Assembly (NCBI RefSeq): GCF_030295405.1
Contig: NZ_AP027080.1
Span: 3,084,001-3,148,000 of the forward strand
Length of the DNA stretch: 64,000 nt
DNA from: Mesoterricola silvestris
GTDB lineage: Bacteria; Acidobacteriota; Holophagae; Holophagales; Holophagaceae
Direction of reading: 5' to 3'
The position numbers and the translations under genes are program-made. Shown piece after piece: positions 25,428 through 34,404 of this stretch. Position 1 is the first letter of the stretch, and every line of letters begins with the position of its first letter. Below the pieces are notes generated by a model. The model was not told the origin of the DNA. It made no database searches and worked only from the letters and a program-made list of their open reading frames with translations.

Positions 25428-26684
25428 TCAGCCCAGGGCCTCCAGCCGGCCTTCCAGGAACCGGCGCTCGGGGTCCTGGCGGGCCAGGGAGAGCGCGGTG
25501 CGGTAGGAGGCGCGGGCATCGTCCATCCGCCCCAGTTGCCGGCAGAAATCGGCCCGGGCGGAGTGGGCCAGGTGGTAGGTGGCCAGCTCGCCCCCCTCCA
25601 GGATGCCGTCGACGAGGGCCAGCCCGGCGCCGGGCCCGTCCCGGAAGGCCACGGCCACCGCCCGGTTCAGGCGGATGACCGGAGAGGGATCCAGCCGGAC
25701 CAGCAACTCGTAGAAGCCCACGATGCGGCCCCAGGGGGTGGCCTCGAACCCGGGCGCCCGGGCATGGGCGGCGGCGATGGCCGCCTCCAGGGTGTAGCGC
25801 CCGGCCCGGCGGGACCCCAGGGCCCGGGCCACCTGCCCGGAGCCTTCCTGGATGAGCGCCCGGTTCCAGAGGCTCCGGTCCTGGTCCGCCAGGAGGACCA
25901 GATCCCCGGACGGGGAGGTCCGGGCCGCGCGCCGGGATTCGTGGAACAGCATGAGGGCGAGGAGGCCGTGGACCTCGGGGGCCGGCAGGAGGGCCGCCAG
26001 GAGCCGCCCCAGGCGGATGGCCTCCCCGGAAAGATCCGTGCGGGTCACCGCCTGGCCGGATGAGGCCGAGTAGCCCTCGTTGAACACCAGGTAGATCACC
26101 TGCAGGACGGCCTCCAGCCGCCCGGGAAGTTCCGCCGCCCCCGGCACCTCATAGGGAAGCCCCTCGTTCCGGATCTTCGCCTTGGCCCGCACGATGCGCT
26201 GGGCCATGGTGGAGGGCGCCACCAGGAAGGCCCGGGCGATCTCCTCGGTGGTGAGGCCGCAGACCTCCCGCAGGGTGAGGGCCACGCAGGCCTCGGTCCC
26301 CAGGAGGGGATGGCAGCAGGTGAAGACGAGCCGCAACCGGTCGTCGGGGAGGGTCTCCACCCCGCCGTCGGGTTCCTCGGGTTCGGCGGGAAGCAGCGCT
26401 TCCCCCAGCGCGTCCAGGGGGGCTTCGAATTTCGCCCGCCGCCGCAGGGCATCGATGGCCTTGAACCGCCCCGTGGAAACGAGCCACGCCCGGGGCCTGG
26501 CCGGAACCCCCTCCACCGGCCACTGTTCCAGCGCAGCCCGGAAGGCCTCGTGCATGGCCTCTTCCGCCGCATCGAAATCCCCCAGGAGCCGGATCAGCGT
26601 GGCCAGCACCTGGCGGGATTCGCCGCGGTAGAGTGCGTCCAGGACGAGGGGGATCGGTTCAGGTGAGGCCATCGTGGGGGACAT
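25428..26684 (-). CDS. ECF42-type RNA polymerase sigma factor with large C-terminal extension
   Basis: The product has 418 residues, more than twice the size of a plain ECF sigma factor. Region 2 covers about residues 20-90 (DFDAAEEAMHEAFRAAL, ...RPRAWLVSTGRFKAIDALRRR), and region 4 covers about 120-175 with CGLTTEEIARAFLVAPSTMAQRIVRAK. A long helical, TPR-like extension continues to the end (VIRLNRAVAVAFRDGPGAGLALVD is typical). No anti-sigma gene is present; in ECF42 the extension is thought to replace it. It heads a two-gene unit with the DGPF protein. Confidence 0.9.
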   Translation of the reverse strand: MSPTMASPEPIPLVLDALYRGESRQVLATLIRLLGDFDAAEEAMHEAFRAALEQWPVEGVPARPRAWLVSTGRFKAIDALRRRAKFEAPLDALGEALLPAEPEEPDGGVETLPDDRLRLVFTCCHPLLGTEACVALTLREVCGLTTEEIARAFLVAPSTMAQRIVRAKAKIRNEGLPYEVPGAAELPGRLEAVLQVIYLVFNEGYSASSGQAVTRTDLSGEAIRLGRLLAALLPAPEVHGLLALMLFHESRRAARTSPSGDLVLLADQDRSLWNRALIQEGSGQVARALGSRRAGRYTLEAAIAAAHARAPGFEATPWGRIVGFYELLVRLDPSPVIRLNRAVAVAFRDGPGAGLALVDGILEGGELATYHLAHSARADFCRQLGRMDDARASYRTALSLARQDPERRFLEGRLEALG

Positions 26685-26710
26685 TCTAGGGCGTCCCGGC
26701 CAACTCCGCG

Positions 26711-26780
26711 CTTTCTTTATCCTGCTCCTTCCCTTGAATCCAATTCATCCCCGTTCAAACCCCGCCGGGAGTTACCGCGA
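26711..26780. repeat. Diverged dispersed repeat (similar to 39549-39617)
   Basis: The stretch from TTTATCCTG through CATCCCCGTT to CGCCGGGAGTT is shared, with substitutions, with 39549-39617. The pattern of short TATCC/CATCC units and the CGCCGGGAGTT end suggest a relative of one arm of the family A foldback repeats, but without a matching right arm here. Confidence 0.55.
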
Positions 26781-26821
26781 CCCTGAGGCCCGGGAGGTGC
26801 CCCCCACCGATCCCAGCCCCT

Positions 26822-27790
26822 TCACCTGAACCCGCTGGCCTGCCCCGCGAAGACGAACACGTACCTCAACACGTACCCTCCGAAGATCACCAGCCCCGCC
26901 GCGGTCATGGCCAGGCCGCGGGTGATGTGCAGCGTTCCGCTCCCCATGAGGACCGGCTTGAATTCCCACAGCTCGATGGCCAGGGGCAGCAGCAGCCCCG
27001 CCCCCAGGAAAAGCCCCCAGAAAATGAAGGTGAAGGGCCCGCCCAGGACGAGGGAGAGGGCTTCGCGCACGGCCAGGACCGACAGCTGCCCGTGGATCAG
27101 GTAGGGCAGGACGATGAAGAATTCCAGCAGGATCAGGCAGATGTCCAGGGTGTACAGGAACCGGAACTCCGCCAGGTCCCTGGGACCCTTCTCCACCATC
27201 CGCGCCAGGATCAGCGCGGCGGTGCCGGTGCTCAGGGCGCTGAAGAGGAAGAGCTGGGCCACCAGGTTCGTGTTCCAGAAGGGCCGGGCCTGCACGGCGC
27301 CCAGGAGCACGCCGGTGTAGATGCCCACGCCGATGGCGAAGGGAAAGCCCAGCATCGCCAGCCGCCGCTTCCAACTGCCCAGGTCCCGGTTCAGGGCCAG
27401 GATCCGGGCCCGCCCGGGGGTCCGTGCGGGAATCCGCGCGAAGAGGGCGTTGCGCTCGTCCTCCGTGAGCCAGGCAAAGAGGTTCACCAGGGTGATGCCC
27501 GTGAAGACCAGCAGGAGCCAGGAGCCGATGGACATGGGCGACTCCCAACGGAAGATCACGAAGAGCTTCCAGAACCTCCACCACTTGCCCAGGTCGAATA
27601 TCAGCAGGAAGGAGCCCAGGGCCACGGGCCACGGGGCCAGGAGGGCCCCGGTGCGGGCGATGCGGGGGTAGACGGGCTTTCCGTCGGTCTGCAGCCAGGT
27701 GCAGAAGGCGGACACGAAGAAGATCCCGGCGGACAGGCCGCCCAGGAACAGGTAGTTGACGATGAGGAATTCCCAGACCGGTTCGCGCAT
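26822..27790 (-). CDS. psrC: NrfD/PsrC-type membrane subunit of a molybdopterin oxidoreductase
   Basis: The product has 322 residues with about eight to nine hydrophobic helices. The start, MREPVWEFLIVNYLFLGGLSAG, is characteristic of NrfD/PsrC quinone-interacting anchors, as are the WESPMSIGSW segment and the later helices. It would pass electrons from the menaquinol pool to the FeS subunit encoded just upstream. It is the last gene of the five-gene minus-strand operon. Confidence 0.9.
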   Translation of the reverse strand: MREPVWEFLIVNYLFLGGLSAGIFFVSAFCTWLQTDGKPVYPRIARTGALLAPWPVALGSFLLIFDLGKWWRFWKLFVIFRWESPMSIGSWLLLVFTGITLVNLFAWLTEDERNALFARIPARTPGRARILALNRDLGSWKRRLAMLGFPFAIGVGIYTGVLLGAVQARPFWNTNLVAQLFLFSALSTGTAALILARMVEKGPRDLAEFRFLYTLDICLILLEFFIVLPYLIHGQLSVLAVREALSLVLGGPFTFIFWGLFLGAGLLLPLAIELWEFKPVLMGSGTLHITRGLAMTAAGLVIFGGYVLRYVFVFAGQASGFR

Positions 27791-27799
27791 GGTTGGCTC

Positions 27800-28348
27800 C
27801 TACAGGAGGTAGTACAGCTGGGGGCCGTTGCCCGTCTGGGGTTTCAGGACGCGGTAGCGCCGGCTCTCCAGGAGGGCGTGCAGCGCGCTCCGGGGATCGG
27901 TGAGGTCGCCGAAGGTGCGGACCTTGCTCGGGCAGGTCTCCACGCAGGCCGGGAGCTCGCCCCGGTCCACCCGGTGGGCGCAGAAGGTGCACTTGTCCAC
28001 CACCCGGGTCTCCTCGTTGAAGAACCGCGCGTCGTAGGGGCAGGCGATCATGCAGTACTTGCAGCCGATGCAATCGGCCTCCCGCACCTGGACGATGCCG
28101 TCCTCCCGCTGGAAGCTGGCCCCGGTGGGGCACACCCGCACGCAGCTGGGGTTGTCGCAGTGGTGGCACTGCTCGGGGTCGAAGGAGGCCCGCAGCCGCG
28201 GGAAGGCGCCGCCATGCTCGGCGTTGATGCGGTTGCGGAAGACGCCCGGGGGCACGTCGTTCTCGGCCTTGCAGGCCACGACGCAGGCCTTGCAGTCGAT
28301 GCACTTCCTGGAGTCCAGGACCATCGCGTAGCGTTTGGGATTGGCCAT
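27800..28348 (-). CDS. psrB: Four-cluster ferredoxin subunit (PsrB/NrfC type)
   Basis: The product has 182 residues. Four cysteine groups are visible: CIDCKACVVAC (16-26), CHHCDNPSCVRVC, CIGCKYCMIAC, and a last group CTFCAHR...CVETC, matching the 4x[4Fe-4S] relay of polysulfide, thiosulfate and DMSO-type reductases. It has no signal peptide and would travel with the Tat-exported catalytic subunit. ATG 28348 follows the catalytic gene stop by two bases, implying coupled translation. Confidence 0.93.
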   Translation of the reverse strand: MANPKRYAMVLDSRKCIDCKACVVACKAENDVPPGVFRNRINAEHGGAFPRLRASFDPEQCHHCDNPSCVRVCPTGASFQREDGIVQVREADCIGCKYCMIACPYDARFFNEETRVVDKCTFCAHRVDRGELPACVETCPSKVRTFGDLTDPRSALHALLESRRYRVLKPQTGNGPQLYYLL

Positions 28349-28350
28349 GA

Positions 28351-30519
28351 TCACACCTTCACCACGTTGACGAACGTCTCGTGCATGGCGGCGTTGCCGC
28401 TCACCTTGTCCCATGCGGTCTCCAGCAGCACCGCGTCCGCCGCGCCCACGTTGTACACCCGCTTGAGCCAGGGCGATTTCTTGCCGAAGCCGTGGAGCAT
28501 GAAGACGCAGTCCGGGCGGATCTCCTCCGTGGCCCGGGCCTTGATGCGCACGGTGCCGGCGGTGCTGGTGACCTCCACCAGGTCGCCGGTGCGGATGCCC
28601 ATGCGGGAGGCCTGGTCCTGGTTGATCCAGAGATCGTTCTCGGGGATCTGCTCGTGGAGCCAGGGCAGTCCGGCCAGGGCGGCGTGGGTGATGGTGGCCT
28701 TGCGGCCCAGGATCATGCGGAACCTGCCCGCGGGGGGCTGGGCCGGCGGGGCGTACACCGGCAGCGGGTCGTGGCCCGCCTCGGCCAGGCGCTCCGAGAA
28801 GATCTCGATCTTCCCGCTCTTGGTGACGAAGCGGTAGGCGGCGTTGCGGGTGGTGCCGTACTTGGGTTCGCTGAAGGCCACCACCCCGTGCTTCTTCATG
28901 TACTCCAGGCCGTTCTCCACGGGGAGTTCCTTGGCCTCGGCCTCGATCCACTGGTCGATGGTGTAGTCGAAGTACTCCGAGAGCCCCAGGCGCCGGGCCA
29001 GGCCCTGGGCGATCTCCAGCATGGGGAGGGTGTCGTGGATGGGCTTGATCACCTGCTGGCGCAGCACGGCGGCGGGCCAGATCCCGGGCATCACCTCGAT
29101 GGGGTCGGTGCGCTCCAGGTAGTGGCTTTCGGGGAACACCACGTCGGCGTACCAGGCGGTGTCGCTCATGGCGATGTCCACCACGCCGATGAAGTCCATG
29201 GCCTCCATCATCCGCAGGGTCTTGCCCTGGTCCGGGACGGCGTTGAGGGGGTCCTGCTTGTAGATCATCCAGGCCTTCACCGGGTAGGGCGCGCCCTTGA
29301 GGACGTTCTCCCGGGTCTGGAGGTAGACGCCGTCCTTGGCGGAGGTGAGGGGGAAGTTCTTCTCCACCTCGTCCACCCGGGGAGCCTTGGGGTCGTCCCA
29401 GGGCAGGAACATGAACTCGCCCTTGGCCACCTTGCGGTTGGGCACCATGCCCCCCTCCCGGTCCCAGTTGCCCACGATGGTGTTGAGGATGGCCTGGGCC
29501 CGCCGCATCTGGAAATCGTTCTGGTACCAGCTGGAGCGCCGGCCCGCGTAGAAGACGGCCCGGTGGCCCGCGTCCGCGAACTCCCGGGCGATGCGGGTGA
29601 TCTCCCGGGCGGGGATCCCGGTCTCCGCCTCGGCGAATTCCGGCGTGTAGGGCTTCACGTGCTCCACCAGCTGGTCGAAGCCCAGGGTCCACTGGTCCAG
29701 GAAGGCCTTGTCGCAGCGGTCCTCCCGGATGATCACGTGGATCATGGCCAGGATGAAGGCCATGTCGGTGCCGGGCTTGATGGGGTACCACTCGTCGGCC
29801 TTGGAGGCGGTGACGGTGAAGCGCGGGTCCAGGTACACGAACTTGGCCTTCCGTTCCATGACCCCGCCGATGAGGTCCATGGTGTCGGGGGTGATGATGC
29901 TCTCGAAGCGGTTGGCCCCGGCCATGATCACGTACTTGGCGTTCTGCAGATCGAAGCTGGGCACCGTGCCGAAGGTCATGGAGTAGGCCAGGTTCACGGA
30001 GGCCAGGCAAAGCGAAGGGTGCCGCAGGATATTGGGGCTGCCGAAGGCCAGGCCCAGGTTCTTGAAGAACACTTCCTGGAAGCCCTCGGTGCTGGACCAC
30101 AGGGTGCCCTCGGGGCCGTGCTTGGCCTTGGTCTCGGCGAGCTTTTTGGCCGCGAAATCGAAGGCCTCGTCCCAGGTGGCGGCCTTCCACTTCCCTTCGC
30201 CCCGGGCCCCCACGCGGATCATGGGCTGCTTGAGGCGGTCGGGATCGTACACCTGCTGGATGGCCGCGTTGCCCCGGGCGCAGAGCATGTTGCGGGACTT
30301 GGGGTTCTCGGGGTTGGGGTTGAGCTTGTGGATGCGGCCCCTGCGCACCGTGGCCAGCACCGAGCACTTGTTGGGGCACAGTTCGCAGGTGGTGGGCACC
30401 CCCGGGCCCACGGGGGGCTCGGGCACGCGCTTGGCCCGCGCGAAGAATTTCGGGCAGCCGATGCTCGTGGCGGCGAAGCCGCCGGCGCCAACGAGCTGCA
30501 GGAAAAGACGCCGGTCCAT
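28351..30519 (-). CDS. psrA: Molybdopterin oxidoreductase catalytic subunit (polysulfide/thiosulfate reductase PsrA/PhsA type)
   Basis: The product has 722 residues. A Tat signal with twin arginine (MDRRLFLQLVG) is followed by a [4Fe-4S] motif at Cys45, Cys48, Cys52 and Cys80 (CELCPNKC...LCARG). Cys171 in HPSLCLAS is the likely Mo ligand, as in the Cys-ligated Psr/Phs/Nap branch. The C-terminal MGD-binding domain contains WINQDQASRMGIRTGDLV. A strong GGAGG site precedes ATG. Thiosulfate, polysulfide or a related sulfur oxyanion is the likely substrate; arsenate and other substrates cannot be excluded from sequence alone. Confidence 0.9.
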   Translation of the reverse strand: MDRRLFLQLVGAGGFAATSIGCPKFFARAKRVPEPPVGPGVPTTCELCPNKCSVLATVRRGRIHKLNPNPENPKSRNMLCARGNAAIQQVYDPDRLKQPMIRVGARGEGKWKAATWDEAFDFAAKKLAETKAKHGPEGTLWSSTEGFQEVFFKNLGLAFGSPNILRHPSLCLASVNLAYSMTFGTVPSFDLQNAKYVIMAGANRFESIITPDTMDLIGGVMERKAKFVYLDPRFTVTASKADEWYPIKPGTDMAFILAMIHVIIREDRCDKAFLDQWTLGFDQLVEHVKPYTPEFAEAETGIPAREITRIAREFADAGHRAVFYAGRRSSWYQNDFQMRRAQAILNTIVGNWDREGGMVPNRKVAKGEFMFLPWDDPKAPRVDEVEKNFPLTSAKDGVYLQTRENVLKGAPYPVKAWMIYKQDPLNAVPDQGKTLRMMEAMDFIGVVDIAMSDTAWYADVVFPESHYLERTDPIEVMPGIWPAAVLRQQVIKPIHDTLPMLEIAQGLARRLGLSEYFDYTIDQWIEAEAKELPVENGLEYMKKHGVVAFSEPKYGTTRNAAYRFVTKSGKIEIFSERLAEAGHDPLPVYAPPAQPPAGRFRMILGRKATITHAALAGLPWLHEQIPENDLWINQDQASRMGIRTGDLVEVTSTAGTVRIKARATEEIRPDCVFMLHGFGKKSPWLKRVYNVGAADAVLLETAWDKVSGNAAMHETFVNVVKV

Positions 30520-30538
30520 GGAACCTCCGCGTGGACGG

Positions 30539-30578
30539 CCCTTCCCGGCGGTCCCCCGGGGGGGACCGCCGGAAGGGG
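30539..30578. other. Large GC hairpin between porin and psrA genes
   Basis: Arms of about 18 bases, CCCTTCCCGGCGGTCCCCC against GGGGGACCGCCGGAAGG, pair with a single bulged base. There is no T-run on the minus-strand side, so it is not a clean intrinsic terminator. Between two genes of one operon it could be an RNA processing or stability element that sets the ratio of porin/cytochrome to reductase transcripts. Confidence 0.55.
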
Positions 30579-30583
30579 ACGGA

Positions 30584-32269
30584 TCAGAACTTCACTTCGA
30601 GCGAGACGTAGGTGTTCTTGATGCCCGAGGGGGCCGCGTACTGAAGCATCGGGTTGTTGTCCAGGTTGTACGCGCTCTCCCAGCTCCCGGCCATGGGGGC
30701 CGGGGCGATGTGCCAGCCGCTGAAGGCGTGGGTGTACTTGTAGTCCAGGTAGCCCACGCGCAGGGCCACGTTCTTCACGAACTCCCAGTGCACGTAGGCT
30801 TCCACCACGTCGCCCCGGGTGGAGAGCTTTTCCGTGGCCTCGCCGGTGGCGGGGCTGTAGGTGAACCATTTGGGCGAACCGTGGTTGAACTCCAGGCCGA
30901 AGCCCAGGTTGTCCCGGGCGTCCCAGCGCAGACCCACGTAGTAGGCCGTGGCGGTCTGGCTCTTGTTGGCGTCGCCCAGGAGACCGCCGAAGCCCGTGAG
31001 CTGGACGTTGGGGCCGCCCATGGCCGCGGGCATGTCCCAGTAGGCGCCGTACTGGCTGGTCTTCCCGTTGGGGCGGCTCTTGATGCTGCCGAAGCTGGCG
31101 AAGTAGGTGAAGCTGTCGCCCACCTTGTGCTTCCAGGTGGCGGTGATCTGGTCCATGTCGCCCAGGTTGTTCGTGGCGGTCACGTACTGGATGCTGGGCA
31201 TGCCGCCCATGCCGGGCTGGGCGGGCACCGGGAAGTTGTTGAGCTGGCCGAAGGGGATGTCCGTCATGTTCCCGAACCGGTTGAAGCCCAGGTAGACGTT
31301 GGCGCTGTGGACGGTGCCGAAGCCCTCGAAGAGGAGGGGGACGTCCAGCATCGCGCCCAGGACGGTGCTGTCCTTGAGGTTGCCGATCTGGTTCACCTGC
31401 ATGGTGGCGCCGGCGGGATTGGCCATGGTGGCCTTGGAGAAGTTGAAGCCCACGGGGGCGTACGTGGATTTCACCAGCCCGCCGCCGCCGAAGCCGCTCT
31501 CGTAGCCCACGCCGTAGCAGAAGCCCAGGAGGGAGTGCTCCGGGAAGCCCAGCTTGTCCAGGTGGAACTTCCAGCCGATGCCGTCCACCATGGCGTTCAC
31601 GGCCAGGGCCTGGGGCGTGGCCTGGCGTTCGCCGCCCTCCCGCACTTCGAAGGGAGGCCCGTCGGAGGTGTTCTGGCGCCCGATGGAAAGCACGCCCAGG
31701 GAGGGCCAGTCGTACACGAAGCTGGCGCGCTCCACCCGCAGCGTGTCGTTGCCGGGCACCTTGCCGCTGTTGAAGGAATTCGCCACGGTGTTGGGCGAGC
31801 CGTTGAAGATGGGCACGTCGGCGCCGCCGTGGATCTTGTACATGGTGAGCCGGCCGAAGATCTTGCCGTGTTCGCCGATGGCCATGCCCATGCGCAGCCG
31901 CAGGCGCGTGGACCACTGGGTGGAATTGTCGTAGTCCTGTTCACCCACCTGCTGGGTGACGGGCATGAAGGGGTACGGGTTGGAGGCCGACGGCGAGGGG
32001 TTCTGCACGAAGCCCAGGAACTGCTGGTAGGGCTTGAAGTGCCACTGGGCGCTGTCGAAGCGCGTGCGGAGGTCGCCGCCCCAGGAGATGTTGTCCTGGG
32101 CGACCTTGGTCTCCACCTTGGTGAGGGTCTTCTCCTGGTCCTTGGCCTTCTCTTCCAGGACGGCCACCTGTTTCTTGAGTTCGTCGAGCTGCTTGCGGAC
32201 GTCCTCCTGGGCGCGGAGGCCCATGGGTGCCAGGACGGCCAGGGTGAGGGCGATGCGGGAAATGCGCAT
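30584..32269 (-). CDS. DUF3373-family outer-membrane porin-like protein
   Basis: The product has 561 residues from ATG 32269, with GGAGCC as ribosome site. A signal peptide (1-20) is followed by a coiled coil (about 24-60) that begins EDVRKQLDELKKQ, then a beta-barrel with repeated aromatic-capped strands, ending in VSLEVKF, which is a classical outer-membrane C-terminus (final Phe). The layout matches DUF3373 proteins found beside respiratory cytochromes in Geobacter-like bacteria. It is the second gene of the reductase operon, so passage of the electron acceptor or product across the outer membrane is a sensible inference. Confidence 0.85.
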   Translation of the reverse strand: MRISRIALTLAVLAPMGLRAQEDVRKQLDELKKQVAVLEEKAKDQEKTLTKVETKVAQDNISWGGDLRTRFDSAQWHFKPYQQFLGFVQNPSPSASNPYPFMPVTQQVGEQDYDNSTQWSTRLRLRMGMAIGEHGKIFGRLTMYKIHGGADVPIFNGSPNTVANSFNSGKVPGNDTLRVERASFVYDWPSLGVLSIGRQNTSDGPPFEVREGGERQATPQALAVNAMVDGIGWKFHLDKLGFPEHSLLGFCYGVGYESGFGGGGLVKSTYAPVGFNFSKATMANPAGATMQVNQIGNLKDSTVLGAMLDVPLLFEGFGTVHSANVYLGFNRFGNMTDIPFGQLNNFPVPAQPGMGGMPSIQYVTATNNLGDMDQITATWKHKVGDSFTYFASFGSIKSRPNGKTSQYGAYWDMPAAMGGPNVQLTGFGGLLGDANKSQTATAYYVGLRWDARDNLGFGLEFNHGSPKWFTYSPATGEATEKLSTRGDVVEAYVHWEFVKNVALRVGYLDYKYTHAFSGWHIAPAPMAGSWESAYNLDNNPMLQYAAPSGIKNTYVSLEVKF

Positions 32270-32293
32270 GGGTTGGCTCCAGGGCAAGGGGGA

Positions 32294-32617
32294 TCAGCCG
32301 CCGCAGGTTTCGGGCTGGGGCGAATCGGAGGCGTGGTTGATCAGGAAGGTCTTGATATCGAGGATCTGTTCGGCGGTGCCGTACTTGGGGGTGAAGCCCT
32401 CCCCCGACTTGCCGTGCTTGCCGGCGTCGAAGACCTTGCGCCACTGGCCCTGGGTCTTGGAAAGGGGCGTGAGCACCGCGGCCTTGCCGTGCTCCACGTG
32501 GCAGGTCTTGCAGCTCTTCTTGAAGTAGAACTTCCCCTTGGTGTCGCTGCCCTTGGGCTCCGCGGCGAGGGGGGCCGCCAGCAGGGCGGCCAGGGTGAGG
32601 AGGGAGAGGAGTTTCAT
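32294..32617 (-). CDS. Periplasmic monohaem cytochrome c
   Basis: The product has 107 residues from ATG 32617. The signal peptide (1-19, ending PLAAE) is followed by one haem motif, CKTCH (36-40). The likely distal ligand is a Met or His in the later part; no Met follows the haem site, so a His ligand (for instance in GKHGKSGEGF) is more likely. It is the first gene of the minus-strand operon and would shuttle electrons in the periplasm for the molybdoenzyme or the outer-membrane side. Confidence 0.87.
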   Translation of the reverse strand: MKLLSLLTLAALLAAPLAAEPKGSDTKGKFYFKKSCKTCHVEHGKAAVLTPLSKTQGQWRKVFDAGKHGKSGEGFTPKYGTAEQILDIKTFLINHASDSPQPETCGG

Positions 32618-32947
32618 GCGGTTTCCTTTCGTCCAGGCGCCGGAGCGCGTTTTTGGGTAGAGGTGTCCCAGGGCCTCCCGGGGGGCCCCGTGGTGAAGGT
32701 CGCCGGCGGTCCCCGTGGGCCCCGGCCATTCGATAAAAATTACTCGACTGAGAGGATTCAAGCCTGCTGCGGGAAGGCTCGCACCTTCCGGAATAGAAGA
32801 TGCCCTCATCCCATTTACAGTGCAAGAATATTTTTTTATTAAATTGTATAACTAGTTAGTTATGTAAATCCAGGAGACGGCCTCCCCCACGGGGGGATCG
32901 GGGTAATCTGATCGCATGGGGCCCCGGACGGCCCTCGCGGAGACGCC
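32618..32947. other. Divergent intergenic region of the reductase operon
   Basis: No gene is supported. The right half is strongly AT-rich compared with the window (long A/T stretch about 32828-32870). It contains the inverted repeat ATAACTA-GT-TAGTTAT at 32848-32863, a possible operator, between the minus-strand reductase operon and the plus-strand hydrolase gene. Promoter boxes for either side could not be fixed with confidence. Confidence 0.5.
32848..32863. promoter_or_regulatory. Palindrome in the AT-rich divergent region
   Basis: Seven-base arms ATAACTA and TAGTTAT flank a two-base centre. The site lies about 230 bases from the cytochrome start and 85 bases from the hydrolase start. It does not match the FNR or CRP consensus that I know. 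It may bind a regulator of the respiratory operon. Confidence 0.35.
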
Positions 32948-33571
32948 GTGCACAAGCTCGAATCCTTCCCCGTTGGCCCCCTGGGCTGCAACTGCTCCCT
33001 GCTCTGGGATCCCCAGTCGGCCCGGGGCGTGGTGGTGGACCCCGGCGGCGAGGGGGCCCGCATCGCCCTCCGGGTCAAGGAACTGGGCTTCCAGGTGGTC
33101 GCCCTCCTGCACACCCACGCCCACTTCGATCACGTGGGGGCCACCAAGGAACTGCAGGACCTCTGGCAGTGCCCCGCCCTGCTCCACCCCGCGGATCTCT
33201 TCCTCCTGGACGCCCTGGACATGCAGACGGGGATCTTCGGCATGGACGCCATCCCCCGGCCCGACACCGCGCCCCTGGCGGAGGGGGAGGTGCACGGCGG
33301 CCTCGCCACGCTCCACACTCCCGGCCATACGCCCGGCTCCTGCTGCTTCCGGGGCGAATTCGAGCGGGGGGGCGTCCTGCTGGCGGGCGACACGCTCTTC
33401 CAGGGCGGCGTGGGCCGCACCGATCTGTGGGGGGGCAGCTGGGACCACCTGGAGCAGAGCATCCAGCGGGATCTGTACACCCTGCCCGACGCCACCCTGG
33501 TGATCCCCGGGCACGGGCCGGCCACCACCATCGGGGCGGAGGCGGCGGGCAACCCCTACGTCCGGCGATGA
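32948..33571 (+). CDS. Metallo-beta-lactamase-fold hydrolase (glyoxalase II-like)
   Basis: The product has 207 residues from GTG 32948. The zinc-binding motif HTHAHFDHVG (55-64), a second His in HTPGHTPGS, the bridging Asp in LAGDTLF and a final His in IPGHGP fit the YcbL/glyoxalase II-like group. There is no signal peptide, so it is cytoplasmic. Typical substrates are thioesters such as hydroxyacylglutathione, but persulfide dioxygenases share the same fold, so the substrate is open. Confidence 0.85.
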   Translation: MHKLESFPVGPLGCNCSLLWDPQSARGVVVDPGGEGARIALRVKELGFQVVALLHTHAHFDHVGATKELQDLWQCPALLHPADLFLLDALDMQTGIFGMDAIPRPDTAPLAEGEVHGGLATLHTPGHTPGSCCFRGEFERGGVLLAGDTLFQGGVGRTDLWGGSWDHLEQSIQRDLYTLPDATLVIPGHGPATTIGAEAAGNPYVRR

Positions 33572-33627
33572 AATAGGCGCCGGGTTCCCCGGGCCCTGCG
33601 AGAATGGGGGATACCAAGGAGGATTCC

Positions 33628-34398
33628 ATGCCCGTGCCCTTCGCCGGTCTCGGCTGTACGTTCCCCATCATTCTCGGCCTCATCCTCTGGCTCGCGTCCT
33701 GCATCCGGGTCATCAACGAGTACGAGCGGGCCGTGATCTTCACCCTGGGCAAGGTGGGCCCCGTGCCCAAGGGGCCGGGCCTGATCTTCGTGCTGCGGCC
33801 CTTCCAGCGCGCGGTGGTGGTGAGCCTGCGCACGGTGGTGCTGGACGTGCCCAGCCAGGACATCATCACCCGCGACAACGTGAGCCTGAAGGTGAGCGCC
33901 GTCGTGTACTTCAAGGTCCTGGACTCCAAGCAGGCCATCATCGGCGTGGAGAACTACTACTACGCCACCAGCCAGATCGCCCAGACCACCCTGCGCTCCG
34001 TGCTGGGCGAGGTGAGCCTGGACGAGCTGCTCGCGGACCGCGAGAAGCTCAGCGTGCGCCTGCGGGAGATCATCGACCGTTCCACGGAGCCCTGGGGCGT
34101 GGAGGTCACCAGCGTGGAGCTGAAGTCCGTGGACCTGCCCGAGCAGATCCAGCGGGCCATGGGCAAGCAGGCCGAGGCCGAGCGCGAGAAGCGCGCCAAG
34201 GTCATCGCCGCCGAGGGCGAGCTCATGGCCTCCACCCAGCTCCTGGAGGCCGCCGACAAGATCAGCCAGAACCCCGTGGCCATCCAGATGCGCTACCTCC
34301 AGACCCTCACGGAGATCGCCGTGGAGAAGAACAGCACCATCGTCTTCCCCCTGCCCATGGAGCTCATGAAGGCCCTGGAGAAGTTCTCCTCCAAGTGA
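33628..34398 (+). CDS. SPFH/band-7 protein (slipin, stomatin-like)
   Basis: The product has 256 residues. ATG 33628 is chosen because AAGGAGG lies seven bases before it; an upstream in-frame ATG at 33604 lacks one. A single N-terminal membrane helix (about 10-27) precedes the SPFH domain ([14 protein letters not shown], ...[18 protein letters not shown]) and a coiled coil rich in Ala, Glu and Arg. The partner NfeD gene usually found beside slipins is absent here. It probably scaffolds membrane microdomains. Confidence 0.9.
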   Translation: MPVPFAGLGCTFPIILGLILWLASCIRVINEYERAVIFTLGKVGPVPKGPGLIFVLRPFQRAVVVSLRTVVLDVPSQDIITRDNVSLKVSAVVYFKVLDSKQAIIGVENYYYATSQIAQTTLRSVLGEVSLDELLADREKLSVRLREIIDRSTEPWGVEVTSVELKSVDLPEQIQRAMGKQAEAEREKRAKVIAAEGELMASTQLLEAADKISQNPVAIQMRYLQTLTEIAVEKNSTIVFPLPMELMKALEKFSSK

Positions 34399-34404
34399 AT
34401 CCGG

